Shown here: positions 58,935 through 64,000 of the stretch, piece by piece
Numbering within the stretch: the first letter of the stretch is position 1
Layout: the number at the start of each line of letters is the position of its first letter
NCBI GenBank assembly: GCA_037447655.1
Contig: JBBHKE010003112.1
Location: 1-64,000 of the forward strand
DNA: 64,000 nt
Direction of reading: 5' to 3'
Source: Zygnema cylindricum
Lineage: Eukaryota; Streptophyta; Zygnematophyceae; Zygnematales; Zygnemataceae
Made by a program: the position numbers and the translations under genes
The notes under the pieces: generated by a model
The model's input: the letters and a program-made list of their open reading frames with translations, nothing else
Told to the model about the DNA's origin: nothing
Database searches by the model: none

Positions 58935-61900
58935 AAGATGGTCAAGACACCTCAAAGGACGGAGGAAAGAAAAAGTCTTTCCTGACTCAAGTTCTTGATG
59001 AGGAACTGAAAGAAAATACTGAACTTGAAGAGGAGCTTGAGGAGTTTTTCCTTAATCCGAAAAACACTGAAAAGCATGTCGATATTCCACGGAGACAAAA
59101 GTGTGCTTTCGGAGGTAAGAGGGATCCACCCGAGGATGGGTGGATCATAGACTCAGGGGCTTCAATGCATATGTGCAAAGATAAGCGGTGGTTCACTAAA
59201 ATGAGAAAGATCCCAACAGTTGAGATAGAGTACGGAGATGGTAGATTAGAAACCACAAGTCTTGTTGGAACTGTTGACTTCAAGGTTCTAGTTGATGGAA
59301 AGGCCTCAATTGTAACACTCTCAGACGTTCCTTACATTCCACAACTTAGCAAGAACCTAGTCTCAACAGCTGTCCTAGATGAAAAGGAGTTTGAAACAAG
59401 AACTAGGAAAGGAATCTTCACAGCAAGCTTTGATAATGAGGTTTATTTCATAGCTGAGAAGGGCAGTCAAAGAATGTTCAGAATTGTACTTTGCAATGAA
59501 AAGAGTGTTCTCTACTCGTGTGCAAGTGAGATGATGCTTTGGCATAAAAGGTTGGGGCATGTGCATCTAAATAAATTAAAGAAAATGAAGAAAAAGGGAA
59601 TAGTGGAGGGTATTACTTTTGAAGATGATGAGACCTTTGATGATTGTAGTGGATATGCCCAAGGGAAGATTCATAGACTTCCATTTCCAAAGGCAACCAC
59701 ATTTAGGAGAGAGAAAGTATTAGATCTAGTTCACACTGATGTTTGGGGACCTGCTAGGTATGCTTCACATGGGGGGAAGAGATGGATGTTAACTATCACA
59801 GATGATTGGTCTAGATACACGAAGGTATACTTTCTCAAACATAAGTCAGAGGTATCAAGATGTTTCAAAGAGTATAAAGTATGGAGTGAAAAACTACACG
59901 AAACCTCAATAAAAGAGATAAGAAGTGATAATGGGAAAGAATACACCTCAAGGGAATTTGAAGAATATCTTAAAGAAGAAGGAATTCATCATGAGAAAAC
60001 CGTTCCCTATAATCCGGAACAAAATGGAGTAGCAGAAAGAGTGAATACAACTTTAGGAGATATGTCCAGAAGTATGTTAACTGATAAGAGGATAGGGTTG
60101 CAGTTTTGGGCTGAGTCTATGAACTATGCTAATTTCATCAAAAATAGAGTCCTAACTTCAGCAAATAAGGAGGAAACTCCGTATGAGAGGTGGACAGGAA
60201 GAAAGCCTGATTTGTCTAGTTTGAGAGTGTTCGGAAGTCAAGTCAACAGTTTGGATTCCGATAAGACTAAATAGAAGTTAGAGGGAAGAGGGAAACCAGG
60301 ATATCTTGTAGGATATGATGAGAGCACAAAAGGATACCGAGTGTATGACTTGAAAAAGAGAGATATAATTTTGGTAAAACACATAGTGGTGATGAATGAA
60401 GAGAAGTCCATTGATCCATTCAAATATAATAAGGAAGTCAAAATCAGATTTGAAACGGATCAGTTTTCTGACTTTGACTTTGAAAATGAAGAGAAGGAAG
60501 AGGGAGAAAAACAAAAATATGCAGATCTACCAAAGGAGAAGGAGGAAAGGACAACATCCGAGGCAACGCCACAATACAAAGTGGAAACCGATGAGGAACT
60601 TGATGAGACACCGGAATTGGAAGATAGGGAAGCTGAAAATCTCCCAAAACGAAACCAAAGGATGCCTTCCATACCGGCGTCCGATTTTGAAGGGGGAAGA
60701 AGAAGTAGTAAACGACTTCAAGAAAGACAAGTAAATAACCAACTCACAAAGATTTCTCACCCAGATGAACCTCAAACATACTTAGAGGCCATAAACACTC
60801 CAGAAAGTAGCCGGTGGATCACAGCTAAAAATGAAGTAATGGCCTCTATCATGGAAGCCAATACATGGGAGTTGGTAGATTGTCAACCGGACCGAAAACC
60901 GATCGGATGTAAGTGGGTGTTTAAACTTAAATTAAACCCGGATAATACCATTGAGAGGTACAAAGCTAGGTTAGTTGCAAAAGGTTATACTCAGAAAGAG
61001 GGGATAGACTACGAAGAAACCTTTGCACCTGTAGTCAGATTTCCTTCAGTTAGAATCCTTTTAAGTATAGCCGCAGCGGAGGATATGGAAATCCACCAGA
61101 TGGATATTAAAACGACCTTTTTGCACAGAGAGTTGGAAGAAGAAACTTACATGAGGCAACCAGAAGGATTCGTGGAAAGTGGGGAAGAAAACAAAGTTTG
61201 CAAACTGATAAAATCACTCTATGGGCTTAAGCAAGCCCCGCGACAATGGAATATAAAGCTCGACGAATTTTTGACCGGTTTGGGGTATATCAGAATTAGT
61301 TCAGATCACTCTATATATTTATTTGAGGATGAGAATGGAGTGATATTTATTGCAATTTATGTGGATGATTTGTTGGTCTTAAGAAAGTCCTTAGATAAAA
61401 TTAACAAACTAAAACGGGATCTTAGAAGCAGTTATGATATGAAAGATCTTGGCGAAGCAAAGTACATTTTGGGAATTCAGATGGAGAGAGATAGAGGGAA
61501 TAGAATTATAAGACTCACTCAAAAAGAAGCAATCGGTAATATGCTAGAAAAATTTCAAATGGAGAAAGCAAACGGATGTACTACTCCCATGGATTTGAAG
61601 AAAGTGAGTGAGGGGAGTGAAGAGGGAGGAATATTCATCATTAATGATGAGATGGACGAGATAGAAAGAAAATTTATGGAAAATATCCCTTATCGGCAGA
61701 TTGTAGGCAGTTTAATTTATTTTATGAACTGTACCCGTCCGGATATAGCTGCAACTGTAGGTGTCCTTAGTAGAAATCTAAATGAACCAAGAAAGAGAGA
61801 TTGGGAGGCTGCCAAAAGGGTGATGAGGTATCTGGTGGGGACAAGGGAATTATGGTTGCAGTTGCGAGGGGAGCACACTGACATCACCACTTGGAGTGAT

Positions 61901-62332
61901 GCCAGTTATGGAGATGTGCCTTTAAGGAGGTGTACGACTGGATATGTGTTGCAAATTGGATCCGGTGCATGTTGTTGGAGTAGCAAGCAACAAAAAGTAG
62001 TTGCTCAGTCCACTATGGAGGCTGAATACATGGCTTCCTGTGCTGCCACCAAAGAATTAATGTGGGCTAAATCTCTTCTTGAAGAACTTGGGTTCATGAA
62101 GTCTGGAACTCAAAATGTTTTTTGTGATAATCAAGCTGCTATCTCGATTGCAGCTAATCCGACACATCACTTCAAAGCGAAGCATATGGATATTAGACTA
62201 AGCTTTGTCAGAGAGAAGGTAGAAAATAAAATTATTAAATTGGTTCATAAAACTGATAAAGAAATGATTGCAGACATGATGACAAAAGCAGTGCCTTCCC
62301 CTAAGTTGATTTATTGCAGAGAAAACTGTTGA
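58868..62332 (+). pseudogene. copia pol: protease, integrase, RT, RNase H
   Basis: One frame to 62332, broken only by TAG at 60272-60274. Protease: WIIDSGASMHMC. GAG-pre-integrase: LWHKRLGHVHLNKLKKM. Integrase zinc site: second Cys of CxxC is Tyr (59645-59656, C-S-G-Y). Integrase catalytic residues: HTDVWG, RSDNGKEY, PEQNGVAERVNTTL (D, D, E). The stop lies in the integrase C-terminal region, just after LRVFGSQV. RT: GCKWVFKLKLNPD, RLVAKGYTQKEGIDYEETFA, MDIKTTFLHRELEEETYM, SLYGLKQAPRQW, YVDD at 61358-61369. RNase H: WSDASYGD, STMEAEYMA, CDNQAAISIAANPTHHFKAK. RT and RNase H look complete; the natural stop is TGA at 62330-62332. Closest type: plant copia. Confidence 0.95.
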
Positions 62333-62357
62333 TTAAAATTGAAAAGTGACTAGGAAC

Positions 62358-62366
62358 TAAGGGGAG
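62358..62366 (+). other. Polypurine tract of the copia element
   Basis: AAGGGGAG immediately precedes the TGTTG of the 3' LTR, the plus-strand primer position. Confidence 0.85.
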
Positions 62367-63257
62367 TGTTGAAAAGAGGTAATTAATAGTTCATTTCCCT
62401 ATTTTCGTTTTGTTTTAAAGAAAGAGAGTAAGGATCAAAGGCGCGCCATGGCTGCCGCCATATTTAGGAAGTGGCAGTTTTTGCAGTTAAGGGTATTTTG
62501 GCTAAAGTGATGCCTAGGTCTAGATTTGAACCTGTGACCTCTAGATTCTTTATAGCCTAACTCCTTAACCATTAAGGCGTTACGAAACGATACACGTGAC
62601 GGGTTTCATAAATATTTAAACATTAACGCAACAGCTAATTAACAGCAGACTAACCAAAAGGAGCAATTTCTGCATGTACGCGAATCTGAACCGTGTAAAA
62701 TATGTTTTGATAGGACGGCCAGCATTATAGCCGCCACGCGAAGTGAGCTTTTTGGCGGCATACGGATATAGCGTCACGCGGTGCCACGTGGCGCCACATT
62801 ATTTGATACCGGAGAAGATGGGAGGAGGAACCATGGCTTCCGATATGACAGGTGTCACCTTGTAGACCTTGTCGTACAATGGTTGTACAATAAGTACATC
62901 GCCCATTGTACCTTCTTGTACTTTATAGTGTTCCTATTGAAATAGGGTTTAATAGTAGGTAGTCGTGAGTAGGCAGACCGAGACTTAGTAATATTTAGGT
63001 ACCTCTCTCTCTAAGAGAGCTTGTAACTATAAAGGTCATTTTTGACCAGCCATAACTTACTGCTCGGGTGAGCAAATTCAGTGATTCTTTTTGCGTTTGA
63101 CTTAGGGGAGTCTTGTCCTCACAAAGGTGAGAGTGGTCTGAATATCTGTGTGCCTGGGCGGCGCTTATTCAGCGGGAAAGTAGAAGGGGAAAATATTATC
63201 CTAGAGGCTTTACATAGGCTGCTCATTCTGTGGGTCAATGGAGACCACAGAATTTCA
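62367..63257 (+). repeat. 3' LTR of the copia element
   Basis: TGTTG...TTTCA, homologous over its full length to the 5' LTR, with one small indel near 62560. Confidence 0.95.
62506..62576 (-). other. tRNA-like stretch within the LTR
   Basis: On the minus strand GCCTTAATGGTTAAGGAG resembles a tRNA D-arm/A-box, and GGTTCAAATCT matches the B-box at 9 of 11 positions, inside an AGGTC...GACCT pairing. The copy in the 5' LTR (about 57200-57270) has GGTACAAATCT and is more decayed. No clean anticodon arm. Confidence 0.35.
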
Positions 63258-63262
63258 GATGC

Positions 63263-64000
63263 CAATATTTATACAAGCTTGTTGGGAGAGAGACGACTAC
63301 CTCCTCAATCCTCTAAGTCCTAAACCCCTCTCACAACCCCTATCTTCTGATGTACGACCAATCAGAAGACTGTACAGTACAAAAAGGTACTAGGGCTGAT
63401 GTACTTTTTGTACGACATGTGTACCACAAGGCCATGGAGTGGATGTCTGTCCCCTCCAGACTTGTCCTCCCGCTCCTCAAAATTCCCTCTTCCCAATGAT
63501 ATCTTGCCACGTGTCGAAAGATCATGTCACGTCCGAAAACCGCCAAGGCAACCATTTTGGGATCTCGACGATGATTAGGGCCGTCGGATCCAAAGTGGCT
63601 TTTAATGATAGGCGTTCAAAATAACAAATGTCCGGTACATTTGTTTCGTGCGTACTAAAACTCATCTAGTTTCTATGTCTTCAATTTGTCATTCTGTTAA
63701 TCGAATTAATGATCTAGCTAATGTTTAAATAGCTATCAAACCCTATGTATCCTAACGGACTACTACGACAAACCGGTAAGTGCTTACGGTTACGCCTCGC
63801 TCTGCCGGTCGGTTTGAGTTCTGCCGGACTCAACCTTTTTGTTGAGAGTGACTTAGGTATTTCTTTAGTCATGCATATGGAGCTGAGGCAACCATAGCTC
63901 CACCTCCCTCTCTCTCCTTTAGTGACTACAACAAGTATGGGGGCTAGGGAGAGAAGGTGTAGGCATGATGGATATGCTTTTTTCTTTTAGCTAGTATAAT
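63263..64000. other. Right flank of the copia element, nothing recognised
   Basis: Moderately AT-rich. A CTTCTGATGTACG/AATCAGAAG inverted pair lies near 63345-63369, and CTCCACCTCCCTCTCTC near 63897. No exon, RNA gene or complete element. Confidence 0.4.

Larger units (their letters stand above)
57051..63257 (+). mobile_element. Full-length Ty1/copia LTR retrotransposon
   Basis: 6207 bp, flanked by an exact 5-bp target duplication GATGC (57046-57050, 63258-63262). Order: 5' LTR 57051-57937, PBS 57938-57952, gag, protease, integrase, RT, RNase H, polypurine tract 62358-62366, 3' LTR 62367-63257. Protease-integrase-RT order defines copia. By hand count the LTRs differ at about 30 positions over 890 bp (roughly 96-97 % identity), so insertion is not very recent. 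Disabled by three in-frame TAG codons and one frame break. Confidence 0.97.

Overview
This window is nuclear DNA of a streptophyte plant. Evidence for that: a plant-type mitochondrial uncoupling protein in nine exons, an R2R3-MYB factor, a root-cap/LEA-related secreted protein, a spliced APC2 gene, and a Ty1/copia element whose primer site matches the plant initiator tRNA. About 16 kb per gene, long introns and dense small transposons suggest a repeat-rich genome, perhaps a non-seed plant. That last point is inference, and I cannot name the species.

Layout. 1-6 kb: nested small DNA transposons, a 62-bp tandem array, a CCCT array and a copia relic. 6.59-8.43 kb, minus strand: root-cap-family gene, four exons, 413 aa. 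9.2-17.8 kb: no genes; two Harbinger-like elements, one hAT-like element and a long AT-rich stretch. 18.0-24.7 kb, plus strand: complete UCP gene, 312 aa. 25.9-29.1 kb, minus strand: R2R3-MYB gene, convergent with UCP, whose frame is broken at a poly-C tract. 33.9-47.6 kb, minus strand: APC2, sixteen exons recognised, one N-terminal junction unresolved. 47.8-55.0 kb: a chain of nested or abutting non-autonomous DNA elements. 57.05-63.26 kb: a full-length copia retrotransposon with two LTRs of about 890 bp and a 5-bp target duplication, disabled by point mutations.

The four host genes do not form a pathway: energy uncoupling in mitochondria, cell-cycle ubiquitin ligation, transcription control and a secreted structural or stress protein. 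The element community ties the window together. Three families can be defined by hand: (S) Stowaway-like, TA target site, termini CACNGNNAATCGYTATTAG; (H) PIF/Harbinger-like, TTA/TAA target site, termini beginning GGGT; (T) hAT-like, 8-bp target site, termini CATAGTT. They also sit in UCP, MYB and APC2 introns.

The most unusual observation is that the H elements sharing an AGACGAAAAGTG subterminal block each carry a perfect or near-perfect hairpin 120-220 bp from one end. The stem sequence differs completely from copy to copy while the pairing is kept. The copia element is also notable for half-tRNA priming and a gag start codon lying inside the primer-binding site.
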